The notes: a model not told the origin generated them from the letters alone. A stretch of 64,000 bases of DNA from Terripilifer sp031921685 (GCF_031921685.1 NZ_JAPDHU010000004.1:1-64000), one strand, 5' to 3'; positions 33,393-42,766 are shown, counted from the stretch's first letter. Numbers and translations are program-made.

Positions 33393-33454
33393 TGCCGCTC
33401 CTAATAAGCTTCCCCACCTTACGCGACCTTGCGATCAATCAAGAGCCTGTTTTC

Positions 33455-35284
33455 ATGCCTGCCGCAATGCCCGAAATGACTCCGGCAGGTCTCCAGCCCC
33501 GCGCGCGGCTGGCGCGGCGGCGGATCATCGCCACTCTGCTCAACCTTCTCACCTACGGGGCGATGCTGTGGTGGCTGGCGGATATTCTCGGCGCCGGCGG
33601 CTGGAGCGTGATCGACGTTTTGATCTTTCTCTGTTTCGCCGTTGCCGCGCCCTGGAGCGTGCTGGGCGTGTGGAATGCGCTGCTCGGCGTCTGGCTGTTG
33701 CATGGCCGGCGCGATCCGATGGATGTTGTCGCGCCCTTTGCCGCGGCGGGTGACAGGTTTGTGCCGATCACAAGCCGCACCGCCATTCTCATGACGGTTC
33801 GCAATGAAGATCCCTCGCGCGCCTTCGTGCGGCTGCGCGCCATCCGCGACAGCGTCGAGGCCACGGGCTTCGGTCGTCAGTTCGCTTATTTCGTGTTGAG
33901 CGACAGCGACGATTTGCAAGTGGCTGCGGCTGAAGAGCAAGCGTTCACTGCCTGGCAGGCCGAAGTCGGTAACGGTGCCGACGATCTCCACTATCGTCGC
34001 CGTGACGACAACAGCGGCTTCAAGGCCGGCAATGTCCGGGACTTCTGCGAGCGTTGGGGCAGTGGGTTTGAATTCATGCTGCCGCTCGACGCGGATTCCC
34101 TAATGTCGGGCGAGATGATCGTGCGTCTCGTGCGCATCGGCGAGGCTTGGCCGAAGCTCGGCATTCTGCAAAGCCTTGTTGTCGGCGCGCCAACGTCGTC
34201 GGCTTTTGCGCGCATCTTTCAGTTCGGCATGCGGCATGGCATGCGGCCCTATACGATGGGGAGTGCCTGGTGGGGCGGCGATTGCGGGCCGTTCTGGGGA
34301 CACAATGCGCTGGTGCGCATCGCGCCGTTTCGTGATCAATGCCATTTACCTGTTCTGCCGGGCGGACCGCCGCTCGGCGGGCAGATCCTGTCGCATGATC
34401 AAGTCGAAGCCGTTCTCATGCGCCGTGCCGGTTTTGAGGTGCGCGTTTTGCCGCAGGAGGGCGAGAGCTGGGAAGACAATCCGCCTACTGTCTTCGAGTT
34501 CACCCGGCGCGATCTGCGCTGGTGCCAGGGCAATATGCAATATTTTCGCCTGGTCGGCCTTCAAGGCCTTCAGCCGATGAGCCGCTTTCAACTGATCTGG
34601 GCAATCATGATGTTCGTCGGCATCCCAGCCTGGACGGCGATCATCGTGCTTGCGGCGCTCAAGCCGCTCGACGGCGAAAATCTCGCAACCTTCCCCGCCC
34701 TGTCGGCGTTAAGCTTCTATATCGTCTTCCTGTTGATGTTTCTTGCCCCCAAATTGGCCGGTTTTATCGATATCGCACTGACGAACGGCGGCTTGGCTCG
34801 CTATGGCGGCGCTCGCAAATTTGCTTTGGGGGCAGTGGTCGAAATCGTCTTTTCCTTTTTGCTCGGCGCGGCGACCACTTTCCGTACCGGCCTCTTCATG
34901 CTTGGCCTTGCTTTCGGCCGCACCATTTTGTGGAACGGTCAGGCACGCGACGCGCATGCCCTGTCCTGGGCCACAGCGGCGCGCGGGCTCTGGGGCCAAA
35001 CCCTTTTTGGCATCCTGCTCTGGGGCGCAGCTTGGCATCTCGCCCCAGCCCTCATCGGCCCGTCGCTGCCATTGACGCTCGGCTATTTTGTCGCCATTCC
35101 CTTCGCCGTTCTGACGAGCGCTCCCGTGTTTGGCCGATGGCTCGAACAAAGGGGCCTCTGCGCCATTCCGGAAGAGATTGCTCCGCCGACAATTCTGCTG
35201 CGTATACAATCTAATTCTCTTGCCAATTCTTTGGCCAATCCCCCGGCGCCACCTGCGGCGCTTGCTCCTCACGAGGTTCCATGA
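33455..35284 (+). CDS. opgH: Osmoregulated periplasmic glucan glucosyltransferase OpgH/MdoH
   Basis: The 609-residue membrane GT2 enzyme builds the beta-1,2-linked glucan backbone of osmoregulated periplasmic glucans from UDP-glucose. After two N-terminal helices come ILMTVRNEDPSRAF, LSDSDD, LPLDADSLMSG (DxD motif), PQEGESWEDNPP and RRDLRWCQGNMQYF (the QxxRW-like motif), then four or more C-terminal helices. The ATG at 33455 gives a typical N-terminus. No opgG is adjacent; instead the stop overlaps an unknown secreted protein gene. Confidence 0.92.
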   Translation: MPAAMPEMTPAGLQPRARLARRRIIATLLNLLTYGAMLWWLADILGAGGWSVIDVLIFLCFAVAAPWSVLGVWNALLGVWLLHGRRDPMDVVAPFAAAGDRFVPITSRTAILMTVRNEDPSRAFVRLRAIRDSVEATGFGRQFAYFVLSDSDDLQVAAAEEQAFTAWQAEVGNGADDLHYRRRDDNSGFKAGNVRDFCERWGSGFEFMLPLDADSLMSGEMIVRLVRIGEAWPKLGILQSLVVGAPTSSAFARIFQFGMRHGMRPYTMGSAWWGGDCGPFWGHNALVRIAPFRDQCHLPVLPGGPPLGGQILSHDQVEAVLMRRAGFEVRVLPQEGESWEDNPPTVFEFTRRDLRWCQGNMQYFRLVGLQGLQPMSRFQLIWAIMMFVGIPAWTAIIVLAALKPLDGENLATFPALSALSFYIVFLLMFLAPKLAGFIDIALTNGGLARYGGARKFALGAVVEIVFSFLLGAATTFRTGLFMLGLAFGRTILWNGQARDAHALSWATAARGLWGQTLFGILLWGAAWHLAPALIGPSLPLTLGYFVAIPFAVLTSAPVFGRWLEQRGLCAIPEEIAPPTILLRIQSNSLANSLANPPAPPAALAPHEVP

Positions 35285-36276
35285 AGACGCTTCGCCTGTT
35301 CTACGCCGCGCTCGCCAGCTCTGTCCTTGCCGTGTCCGCCTTGGCCCAAGCGCCGGTCACGAAACTGCAAGACAAGCCTGAAGCGAAGCCGCAAGAACTG
35401 ACGGTCGACATTCGCAACCTGAGCGAACCGGTCTTGTGCGCCGAGAAGGACAATATCCGCGTCGATTTCGCCTCGCCCGATGTGCGCTCGTTCCGCATCC
35501 AGGCACAACATCCCGCTTACATCGGCACGATCGTCACCGATCGTTGGGCGCCCGATTTCACCAGTTGCGATATGTCGGCCGATAGCGCCTTCACCAGCGG
35601 CGCCGACAAGCCCAAGCGCATCACCATTTGGGAGACGCCGGAATACTGGCTGACCGGTTATATCTTCCCGACATTCTGGCGGCCCAACAGCGTGCCGCTG
35701 ACGGTGGAAGGGCGCAGCGAAAAGTTTCACCTGATCCAATTGTGGAAGCTGCATCGCGAACGCGCCGAGGAGGTGCTGGTCGTCTATCCGCCCGATGGCT
35801 ATTGGCGCGCGCGCCCGTTGCCCTTCGGCGACATGCGCTGGACCGCCTATGGCTCGTCCTTCCTCGTCGGTCCCGTGGAAGTGCAGGAACGTCCCATCGT
35901 CGCCTTGAAGGATATGGCCTTCGATCCGGCAACGATGACGTTCAATCTGAACTTCATGCGTGGCGGTTCGGCGAAACTGCATGTGGCGACCGTCGATCCT
36001 GATCATCTGGCGATCGATGTCAGCCTCGACCGCGCCATGCCCGACGGGCTGCCGTTCGCCTCTTTGCGCTCGATGTATATCACCGAGACCAATTCCGACG
36101 TGGCGCGCGTGCAGTGGCGCTCGGCCGGTTCGCATGCCTGGGGCGAGGGCACGATCATGGATTTCAAAGGCGCGAAAGCGCAGGAATTCTGGGCCGGCCG
36201 CACGGTGCCGTCACGCCACAACCTGTCGGCGCCGGATATGGTGTTCCAGCGATTTCTCGGCACCGCCGGCAAGTGA
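35281..36276 (+). CDS. Secreted protein of unknown function coupled to opgH
   Basis: The 331-residue product has a Sec leader (YAALASSVLAVSALAQ). The mature part is beta-rich and soluble, with two cysteines about 45 residues apart (EPVLCAEKDN, FTSCDMSAD) that could pair in the periplasm. Motifs such as WETPEYWLTGYIFPTFWRPN and DGYWRARPLPFGDMRW are rich in aromatic residues, as in sugar-binding proteins. It shows none of the OpgG/OpgD blocks that I would expect. The ATGA overlap with opgH implies coupled translation and a role with the glucan, by inference. Confidence 0.7.
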   Translation: MKTLRLFYAALASSVLAVSALAQAPVTKLQDKPEAKPQELTVDIRNLSEPVLCAEKDNIRVDFASPDVRSFRIQAQHPAYIGTIVTDRWAPDFTSCDMSADSAFTSGADKPKRITIWETPEYWLTGYIFPTFWRPNSVPLTVEGRSEKFHLIQLWKLHRERAEEVLVVYPPDGYWRARPLPFGDMRWTAYGSSFLVGPVEVQERPIVALKDMAFDPATMTFNLNFMRGGSAKLHVATVDPDHLAIDVSLDRAMPDGLPFASLRSMYITETNSDVARVQWRSAGSHAWGEGTIMDFKGAKAQEFWAGRTVPSRHNLSAPDMVFQRFLGTAGK

Positions 36277-36297
36277 CGGTCGTGGTGTAAATCGGCC

Positions 36298-37275
36298 ATG
36301 ACCGAAGCGGTGCGCCCTTCCTCCCGTCTCTCCATCGTCGATGCCGCCCGCGGCACGGCGCTGGCGGCGATGTTCGTCTATCATTTCGTTTGGGATCTCG
36401 GTTTCTTCCGTGTCGTCCCGCCGGAAATGCCGGCCAGTCCAGGCTTCAAATTCTTCGGCCATATCATCGCCGGCAGTTTTCTGGCTCTGGTCGGCATCAG
36501 CCACGCGTTGGCGACGCGCAATGGCATCAAGTGGAAGCCCTGGGCCTTCCGTCTGTCGATGATCATTGCGGCGGCGGCGCTCATCACGCTCGTCACGTAT
36601 TACCTGTTTCCCGAAAGCTATATTTTCTTCGGCATCCTGCACTGTATCGTCGTGGGCAGCCTGCTTGCGCTGCTGTTCACGCGTGTGCCATGGCCGATCA
36701 CGGCGCTCGTCGGGCTTGCCATCATTCTCGGGCCGATATGGGCGAGCGAGAGGTTCGACCCGGTCAACTGGTGGCTGGGGCTGGGGTTCGACGAACCGCG
36801 CACGAACGACTGGCGACCGGTGTTCCCGTGGAGCGGCTTCGCGCTTGTGGGGCTTGCGCTGGCGCAAGCCATTCCCTTCGAGCGCTGGCCAGCGGGGCTC
36901 TTGTCATGGCGCGAACGCAATCGGCCGACCCGGTGGCTGGTGCAGGGCGGGCGTCATTCGCTGCTCGTCTATCTCGTGCATCAGCCGGTGCTGCTCGCCA
37001 TCGCTTTTCTGCTGTCGCTGTTCTTCGTGCAGCGGCAGTTGCCGCAGACCACGCCGACAGCGGCATTTCAGAACGCCTGCGAGGCGCGCTGCCTCGAGGT
37101 GCAGCCGAACCGCCAATATTGCGCGGCCGCCTGTTCCTGCGTGGTGAAGGAAGCGCAGACCGCTGGTCTGTGGGATAAAGTGTTGCGCAACACTCTCGAG
37201 CCGGGCGAACGCGTTACCTACGACGCGCTGACCCAGCAATGTGTGCGCCGCGCCAATCCCGAGATCAGCCCCTAA
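36298..37275 (+). CDS. DUF1624 / heparan-alpha-glucosaminide N-acetyltransferase-like membrane protein
   Basis: The 325-residue product opens with RLSIVDAARGTALAAMFVYHFVWDL, the DUF1624 signature with its conserved His. About seven to eight membrane helices follow, to LVYLVHQPVLLAIAFLLSLFFV (about residue 240). After the last helix is a 75-residue tail with six cysteines spaced C-x3-C-x9-C-x3-C-x-C...C, unusual for the family as I know it. Relatives acetylate sugars across a membrane. Placement 22 bases after the opgH pair suggests it decorates the glucan. Confidence 0.85.
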   Translation: MTEAVRPSSRLSIVDAARGTALAAMFVYHFVWDLGFFRVVPPEMPASPGFKFFGHIIAGSFLALVGISHALATRNGIKWKPWAFRLSMIIAAAALITLVTYYLFPESYIFFGILHCIVVGSLLALLFTRVPWPITALVGLAIILGPIWASERFDPVNWWLGLGFDEPRTNDWRPVFPWSGFALVGLALAQAIPFERWPAGLLSWRERNRPTRWLVQGGRHSLLVYLVHQPVLLAIAFLLSLFFVQRQLPQTTPTAAFQNACEARCLEVQPNRQYCAAACSCVVKEAQTAGLWDKVLRNTLEPGERVTYDALTQQCVRRANPEISP

Positions 37276-37278
37276 ACA

Positions 37279-38697
37279 TCAACGCTCCGGCTTGAGCATC
37301 GATTCAGGCCGGACGATCGCATCGAATTCGTCGGCGGTGACGAGGCCTGACTTGAGCGCTTCCTCGCGCAAGGTCGTGCCGTTGTGATGGGCGGCCTTGG
37401 CGATGGCGGCGGCGGCGTCATAACCGATCTTCGGCGCCAGCGCCGTCACCAGCATGAGCGAGCGCGACAACAGATCCGCAATCCGCGCCGTGTTCGGCTC
37501 CAAGCCTTCGACGCAATGGCTTTGGAAGCTCGCGGCGGCATCGGCGAGCAGGCGGATGGATTGCAAGGCTGCCTGGGCGATCACCGGCTTGTAGACATTC
37601 AGTTCGAGGTGGCCCTGGGAGCCCGCAACCGTCACCGTCGTCTGATTGCCGAACACGCGGGTGCAGACCATGGTCATCGCTTCGACCTGGGTCGGATTGA
37701 CCTTGCCCGGCATGATCGAGGAACCCGGCTCGTTCTCCGGCAAGGCCAGTTCGCCAAGGCCGGCGCGCGGGCCGCTGCCGAGCAGGCGGATGTCGTTGGC
37801 GATCTTGAACAGGCCTGTTGCGCAGGCATTCAGCGCACCATGCAGGAACACCAAGCCATCGTGGCTGGCGAGCGCTTCGAATTTGTCGGCGGCGCTGACG
37901 AAAGGCAGTTGCGTCGCTTGCGCCACGCGTTCGGCGACCTGCTCGGCGAAACCGTTCCACGCATTCAGGCCGGTGCCGACGGCCGTGCCGCCCTGCGCCA
38001 AAGGCATCACATGCGCCAGCGCTTCTCGCAGGCGTTGCGCGCCGTAACGCACCTGCGCGGCATAGCCGCCGAATTCCTGGCCCAAGGTCACGGGCGTCGC
38101 ATCTTGCAGATGGGTGCGGCCGATCTTCACCAGGGTGGAGAAGCTTTCGGCTTTCGCGGTCAGGGCGCCGGCCAACGCATCGAGCGCCGGCAGCAGCCGG
38201 TGCGCCACTTCGACGGCGGCGGCAATGTTCATCGCCGTCGGCACGCAATCGTTCGATGACTGGCACATGTTGACGTGATCGTTGGGATGCACCGGAGACT
38301 TGGTGCCCAACTGGCCGCCCATCATTTCGCTGGCGCGATTGGCGATCACTTCATTGACGTTCATATTGGTCTGTGTGCCCGATCCGGTCTGCCAGACGAC
38401 CAAGGGAAAATGCTCGTCGAAGCGCCCATCCATCACTTCCTGCGCGGCGGCGATGATGGCCGTGGCGCGTGGCGCATCGAGCAGGCCGCGATCGCGATTG
38501 GCTTCCGCGGCGACGCGCTTGATCAGCGCCAGCGCATGAATGAGCGCCAACGGCATGCGCTCGCCGCCGATACGGAAATTTTCCAGCGAGCGTTGCGTTT
38601 GCGCGCCCCAATAGCGGCTCGCCTCGACTTCGATCGGCCCGAAACTATCGGTCTCGGTACGCTCACCATAGACGGGCGGTTGGGACGGGTTGGACAT
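37279..38697 (-). CDS. fumC: Class II fumarate hydratase
   Basis: The 472-residue iron-independent fumarase interconverts fumarate and malate in the TCA cycle. Diagnostic blocks are SGTQTNMNVNEVIANRA, HPNDHVNMCQSSNDCVPTAM and the signature GSSIMPGKVNPTQ with the catalytic Ser. The ATG at 38697 has GGAG nine bases upstream and gives the typical N-terminus. It converges on the DUF1624 gene with three bases between the stops. Confidence 0.95.
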   Translation of the reverse strand: MSNPSQPPVYGERTETDSFGPIEVEASRYWGAQTQRSLENFRIGGERMPLALIHALALIKRVAAEANRDRGLLDAPRATAIIAAAQEVMDGRFDEHFPLVVWQTGSGTQTNMNVNEVIANRASEMMGGQLGTKSPVHPNDHVNMCQSSNDCVPTAMNIAAAVEVAHRLLPALDALAGALTAKAESFSTLVKIGRTHLQDATPVTLGQEFGGYAAQVRYGAQRLREALAHVMPLAQGGTAVGTGLNAWNGFAEQVAERVAQATQLPFVSAADKFEALASHDGLVFLHGALNACATGLFKIANDIRLLGSGPRAGLGELALPENEPGSSIMPGKVNPTQVEAMTMVCTRVFGNQTTVTVAGSQGHLELNVYKPVIAQAALQSIRLLADAAASFQSHCVEGLEPNTARIADLLSRSLMLVTALAPKIGYDAAAAIAKAAHHNGTTLREEALKSGLVTADEFDAIVRPESMLKPER

Positions 38698-38809
38698 TGC
38701 AAACTCCGCTATTGCTGTAGGCTTTGATCTGATCGCGCCATCGGGGCGGTATTGTGATAGGCGCCTGAAAGGGCGAGCGCCAGCCATGATTGCAACCGCT
38801 TTAATGCGA

Positions 38810-39727
38810 CTAAATCAATGTTTTCATGCGCAGGGCGAGTTCGGTGCGCAAGGCGGCGGCAATGGCCCGGCGGACGGCCTCGGCTTCGGGTGCCAGACGT
38901 TCTCCGGCGCGCCACAAGCTGCCAAGCCGCCGGTTGAGCGGCACCTCTCCCAGGCGGATCGGATGCAGGTTTTCACCCATGCGTCCTTGCAGCGCCAGCA
39001 GCGGTGCCACGGTGACGGCATAGCCTGAGGCGACGAGCTGCAGCGCCGTCGTGATGTGCTGCACCTCATGGCGCCAATTCAGATCGAAGCCGATGATCGG
39101 GCGTGCGTCTTCCAGCAAACGGCGCAGGCCTGACTGCGGCCCGATGCCGATCAGATCGAGACCGCTCAGCGCGCGCCAGGGCAGGTGGGTTTGTCGGGCG
39201 AGGTCGTGTCCCTTCGCCACGACCAGAACCATCGGCTCTTCGATAATGGCCTGCTGGCTGAAGCCGCGCTCTTCAATGCCAAGATACGTAATGGCAACAT
39301 CGGCCGAACCGTCGGCGATGTTCTGGCGAATTTCCGTGGCGGAGAGATCGTGGATCCTGAGGCGAATATCGGGGTGGCGTTTGTTGACCGCCGCCAGGGC
39401 CTGCGGCAGCACCGACGTGCAGAGCGTCGGCAGACAGCCCAGTGTGACGCTCGGCACGCCGTAACGCACGGTGTCGCGCACGCTCTTCAAGACGCCGGAC
39501 AGTCCTTCGAGATGCGCGCGCACTTTTGGCAGCAGCAGGGAGCCTTGCTCGCTCAAGGCGAGACCTCGGCCGGCACGAACGAAAAGTTTGATGCCGAGAG
39601 AAGCCTCCAAGCGCTGCAGCCGGCGCGACAGTGCCGCTTGCGAAAGCCCCAAGCGCCGTGCCGCCGCATGGGCGCTTCCTGAATCGACCACCGCGACGAA
39701 GGCGGTGAGCGCAGGCGTATCGAGCAT
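38810..39727 (-). CDS. LysR-type transcriptional regulator
   Basis: The 305-residue product has the N-terminal winged helix (TAFVAVVDSGSAHAAARRLGLSQAALSRRLQRLE, with the second helix at LSQAALSRRL) and a periplasmic-binding-like effector domain. It is divergent from the hydratase/CoA-transferase/lyase operon with a 92-base gap that carries a palindrome at 39748-39760. This is the usual LysR arrangement for activating a neighbouring catabolic operon in response to a pathway intermediate. Confidence 0.92.
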   Translation of the reverse strand: MLDTPALTAFVAVVDSGSAHAAARRLGLSQAALSRRLQRLEASLGIKLFVRAGRGLALSEQGSLLLPKVRAHLEGLSGVLKSVRDTVRYGVPSVTLGCLPTLCTSVLPQALAAVNKRHPDIRLRIHDLSATEIRQNIADGSADVAITYLGIEERGFSQQAIIEEPMVLVVAKGHDLARQTHLPWRALSGLDLIGIGPQSGLRRLLEDARPIIGFDLNWRHEVQHITTALQLVASGYAVTVAPLLALQGRMGENLHPIRLGEVPLNRRLGSLWRAGERLAPEAEAVRRAIAAALRTELALRMKTLI

Positions 39728-39747
39728 CCGCCGGCTCCTTCAATAGT

Positions 39748-39760
39748 TGCATTCAATGCA
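39748..39760. promoter_or_regulatory. Candidate LysR binding palindrome
   Basis: TGCATT-C-AATGCA is a perfect 13-base inverted repeat in the gap between the divergent LysR gene and its likely target operon. TATAGT at 39782-39787 could be a -10 element for the operon; no good -35 stands upstream of it, which is usual for activator-dependent promoters. If that -10 is right, the first usable start codon is 39820. Confidence 0.5.
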
Positions 39761-39819
39761 TCAATTGAGCCGATCGACACCTATAGTCAATGGATTGCCA
39801 GGCCGATTATCGTCGCCCC

Positions 39820-40656
39820 ATGAACGCGATGAAGACTTCAAATGGGCGGGAAGAAGCCTGGGACGCTTGCGCGGAAACAAACGTTAAGCGTTTGGCTGCG
39901 CTGCTGAATCTGGACCCTGCGCGAGGCGGCGAAGGCGAGCCTTTGCCGCTCGGCTGGCAGGTCATCCTGTTTCCGCCCCTGGTGCGGCAGGACGAGCTTG
40001 GCCCGGACGGTCATCCACGGCCGAGCGGCTTCATGCCGAGCTCCCCTCTGCCACGGCGTGTGCACGGCGGCCGGCGGGTCTGGAGCCATTCTCCCCTCCA
40101 TGTCGGGGACCCGGTGCGGCGTCTCAGCGAAATCGCCTCGGTGCAACACAAGGACGGCCGCAGCGGTCCCTTGATGATCGTGACCGTCCGTCACACGATC
40201 TTTCTTGCCGATCGGAACGAGCCGGCGATCGTCGAGGAACAGGACATCATCTACCGGGAAGCGAAGAGCTCATCGGAAGCCGCGAGTCCCAAGACGAAAA
40301 ATCTCGAACGACGCGAGGCGCTGCACGAGCGGATATTCCGCCCGACCGCGCCGCTGCTGTTTCGTTTTTCGGCGGTGACCTTCAACGCGCACCGCATTCA
40401 CTACGATCAACCTTACGCGACCGAGGTCGAAGGCTATCCGGCGCTCGTCGTGAACGGCGGACTGACGGCCTTGTTCCTGTTGCAACTGTTGCGTGACGTG
40501 ACGGGGCAGGAACCGTCCTACTACGAGGCGAAGAATTTGGGACTTCTGTTTTGCGATCGCGACGTCAGGCTCCGTGCTGCCCCGCTGACGGAAGGCTGGA
40601 AGCTCTGGGCCGAGGATGATGAAGGACGCGTCGCCATCGAAATGGTGACGAAATGA
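39820..40656 (+). CDS. MaoC/HTD2-type hydratase (itaconyl- or mesaconyl-CoA hydratase-like)
   Basis: The 278-residue double-hotdog protein resembles mesaconyl-C4-CoA and itaconyl-CoA hydratases: PLGWQVILFPPLVRQDELG near the start, SPLPRRVHGGRRVW, and the C-terminal hotdog LFRFSAVTFNAHRIHYDQPYA followed by EGYPALVVNGG. Many relatives have VVHGP where this has VVNGG. The enzyme would convert itaconyl-CoA or mesaconyl-CoA to citramalyl-CoA. An ATG at 39790 is also open. It overlaps the CoA-transferase gene by four bases. Confidence 0.8.
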   Translation: MNAMKTSNGREEAWDACAETNVKRLAALLNLDPARGGEGEPLPLGWQVILFPPLVRQDELGPDGHPRPSGFMPSSPLPRRVHGGRRVWSHSPLHVGDPVRRLSEIASVQHKDGRSGPLMIVTVRHTIFLADRNEPAIVEEQDIIYREAKSSSEAASPKTKNLERREALHERIFRPTAPLLFRFSAVTFNAHRIHYDQPYATEVEGYPALVVNGGLTALFLLQLLRDVTGQEPSYYEAKNLGLLFCDRDVRLRAAPLTEGWKLWAEDDEGRVAIEMVTK

Positions 40657-41903
40657 CCGAGCCCTTGCCACTGGCAGAACCTTTACCTCTGGAAGGCGTT
40701 CGCGTCCTCGATCTCACCAGCGTCGTTGCCGGTCCTTCGGCGACTTTGCGCCTGGCGGACATGGGCGCCGAGGTCATCAAGATCGAAACCTTGGATGGAG
40801 ATCTGCTGCGCACCTTGGGTGGTGCGTCAAAATCGGGCTCTCTGTCGCCGAAGTTCATGCACTTCAATCGTTCGAAACGATCGGTGGCGCTCGATTTGAA
40901 ACATCCGCAATGCCGGCCAGTGCTGGAGCGGCTGCTCGGCGAGAGCGATATTTTTATCACCAATATACGGCCTGAATCGCTGGGCCGCTTGGGGCTCGAT
41001 GCGGCGACTTGCCTGGCGAAGCATCCGAAATTGATCCACTGCATCATAACCGGGTTTGGCCCTGGTCCATATCGCGGCCGGCCAGCTTACGACACGGTGA
41101 TCCAGGGCGCGGCCGGTGTGGCGGGACTGTTCATCAAGCGCGACGGCCGTCCAAGCTATGCGCCGTTTCTGCTGGCCGACCATGTGGTCGGTGAAGTCAC
41201 GGCCGGTGCCATTACGGCGATGTTGTTTCGGCGCAGCCGAACGGGGCGTGGCGGCGAGCTAGAAATCCCGATGATGGAAACCTTGGCCGCCTTCGTGCTG
41301 CAAGAACATCTCGGCGGCGCCACCTTCCGTCCGGCGCGCGGTGAATCCGGTGACAGCCGCATCCTGGCACCTGACAACCTGCCGATCGCGACCGCGGATG
41401 GATGGGTGAGCGTGACCTGCAACACCGATCCGCAAGTGCATGCCTTTCTGAAGGCCGTAGGGCGACAGGAACTGCTCGATGATCCGCGCTTCAAAACCGT
41501 AGCGGCGCGCTTCGCCGCGTCGAAGGATTGGTTCGCGATGCGGGCCGACGCGTTGAAGCATCAACCGACCGCATATTGGTTGCGCGTGCTGACCGAAGCG
41601 GGCGTGCCGGTGATGCCCTGTCATTCGATCGAATCCTTGTTGGAAGACCCCCATCTTGTGACGACGGGCCTCCTTCAGCATCGCGATCATCCTGTTGAGG
41701 GACCGATCATCGACGTCGCTTCCGCCGTGCGTTTCGATGGACAGGCATCGGCAACGGGTTTCTCGGCGCAGACCTCGGGCCAGGATACGCATGCCGTCTT
41801 GCAGGAGCTTGGATTTGGCGAGGACGATATCGAAGCCCTGTTTCAATCCGGCGTGATTGGCGGAGGCAAGACAACTGAACAGACGCGGAGGGCTTCGAAA
41901 TGA
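40653..41903 (+). CDS. Family III CoA-transferase (CaiB/BaiF)
   Basis: The 416-residue product opens with LEGVRVLDLTSVVAGPSATLRLADMGAEVIKIE, the family's first block. The catalytic Asp is expected in FLLADHVVGEVTAGAI (about residue 177). Family III enzymes move CoA between dicarboxylic acids such as succinate and itaconate, mesaconate or citramalate. With the hydratase before it and the lyase after it, both joined by ATGA overlaps, it would activate the acid that enters the pathway. Confidence 0.9.
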   Translation: MTEPLPLAEPLPLEGVRVLDLTSVVAGPSATLRLADMGAEVIKIETLDGDLLRTLGGASKSGSLSPKFMHFNRSKRSVALDLKHPQCRPVLERLLGESDIFITNIRPESLGRLGLDAATCLAKHPKLIHCIITGFGPGPYRGRPAYDTVIQGAAGVAGLFIKRDGRPSYAPFLLADHVVGEVTAGAITAMLFRRSRTGRGGELEIPMMETLAAFVLQEHLGGATFRPARGESGDSRILAPDNLPIATADGWVSVTCNTDPQVHAFLKAVGRQELLDDPRFKTVAARFAASKDWFAMRADALKHQPTAYWLRVLTEAGVPVMPCHSIESLLEDPHLVTTGLLQHRDHPVEGPIIDVASAVRFDGQASATGFSAQTSGQDTHAVLQELGFGEDDIEALFQSGVIGGGKTTEQTRRASK

Positions 41904-42766
41904 TCCGCTCGCTGCTTTATGTTCCGGGCAATTCCGACAAGTTCATCGCCAAGGCGCATGAGCGCGATGCCGACGGCATCATTCTCGATCTCGAAGACGC
42001 CGTGCCGCCAAGCGAAAAGATTGGTGCGCGGCAACGGTTGGCGCAGTCCGTCGTATCGGTCGGCCAGAATGGCGCCATGGTCTTCGTGCGCGTGAATGCC
42101 GCCGAGACCGGTTTGCAGGACGACGATGCGACGACTGCTTGTCTCGCCGGTGCCCATGGCATTCTGGTGCCGAAAGCCAACAAGCCGGAGATGTTGCAGG
42201 CGCTCGACACGCACCTCACCGGTGTTGAACAGCGCATGGCACGGACCGATCAACTGCGGTTGGTGCCGATGATCGAAGAGCCGGGCGCCGTTCTCAACGC
42301 CTCCGCCATTGCAACGGCAACGCTACGCAATTGGGGCCTCATCACCGGCGGCGAAGATTTGGCGACGAGCATGAATGCCACGCCGACGCCCGACATGTTG
42401 CGGCTGCCAAAGCTTCTGGTTCATCTTGCGGCCAAGGCCGCCGGTTTGCGCTCTCTGGGGCTGTTGAGAAGTGTCGCCGACTTCCGTGATGTCGAGGCGA
42501 TCAGGGCAGCCACCGTTGAAGCGCGCCAACATGGCTTCGATGGCGCGACCTGCGTTCATCCCAACGTCGTGCCGCTCCTCAATCGCGGATTTGCGCCGAC
42601 GCAGGCTGAGTGCGAATGGGCGCGCGAAGTGGTCGAGGCTTATGCGCGTGCCGAACAGGCGGGTTTGGGTGCGATCACGGTGCAGGGGCAGATGGTCGAT
42701 CGGCCGGTTGTCGAACGGGCGCGTCGCATTCTTCAGGTCAAGCAGGCGTCCGTGGAGACCGCTTGA
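41900..42766 (+). CDS. CitE-like lyase (citramalyl-CoA/malyl-CoA lyase family)
   Basis: The 288-residue HpcH/HpaI-CitE barrel protein has SLLYVPGNSDKFIAKA, DGIILDLEDAVPPSEK (the LDLEDAV Mg site region), VFVRVNA and IEEPGAVLNASAIA, then GGEDLATSM. Stand-alone CitE-like proteins cleave citramalyl-CoA to acetyl-CoA and pyruvate or malyl-CoA to acetyl-CoA and glyoxylate. Coupled to the CoA-transferase by ATGA. The next gene, a Bug receptor, starts 184 bases on; that gap shows nothing clear. Confidence 0.9.
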   Translation: MIRSLLYVPGNSDKFIAKAHERDADGIILDLEDAVPPSEKIGARQRLAQSVVSVGQNGAMVFVRVNAAETGLQDDDATTACLAGAHGILVPKANKPEMLQALDTHLTGVEQRMARTDQLRLVPMIEEPGAVLNASAIATATLRNWGLITGGEDLATSMNATPTPDMLRLPKLLVHLAAKAAGLRSLGLLRSVADFRDVEAIRAATVEARQHGFDGATCVHPNVVPLLNRGFAPTQAECEWAREVVEAYARAEQAGLGAITVQGQMVDRPVVERARRILQVKQASVETA

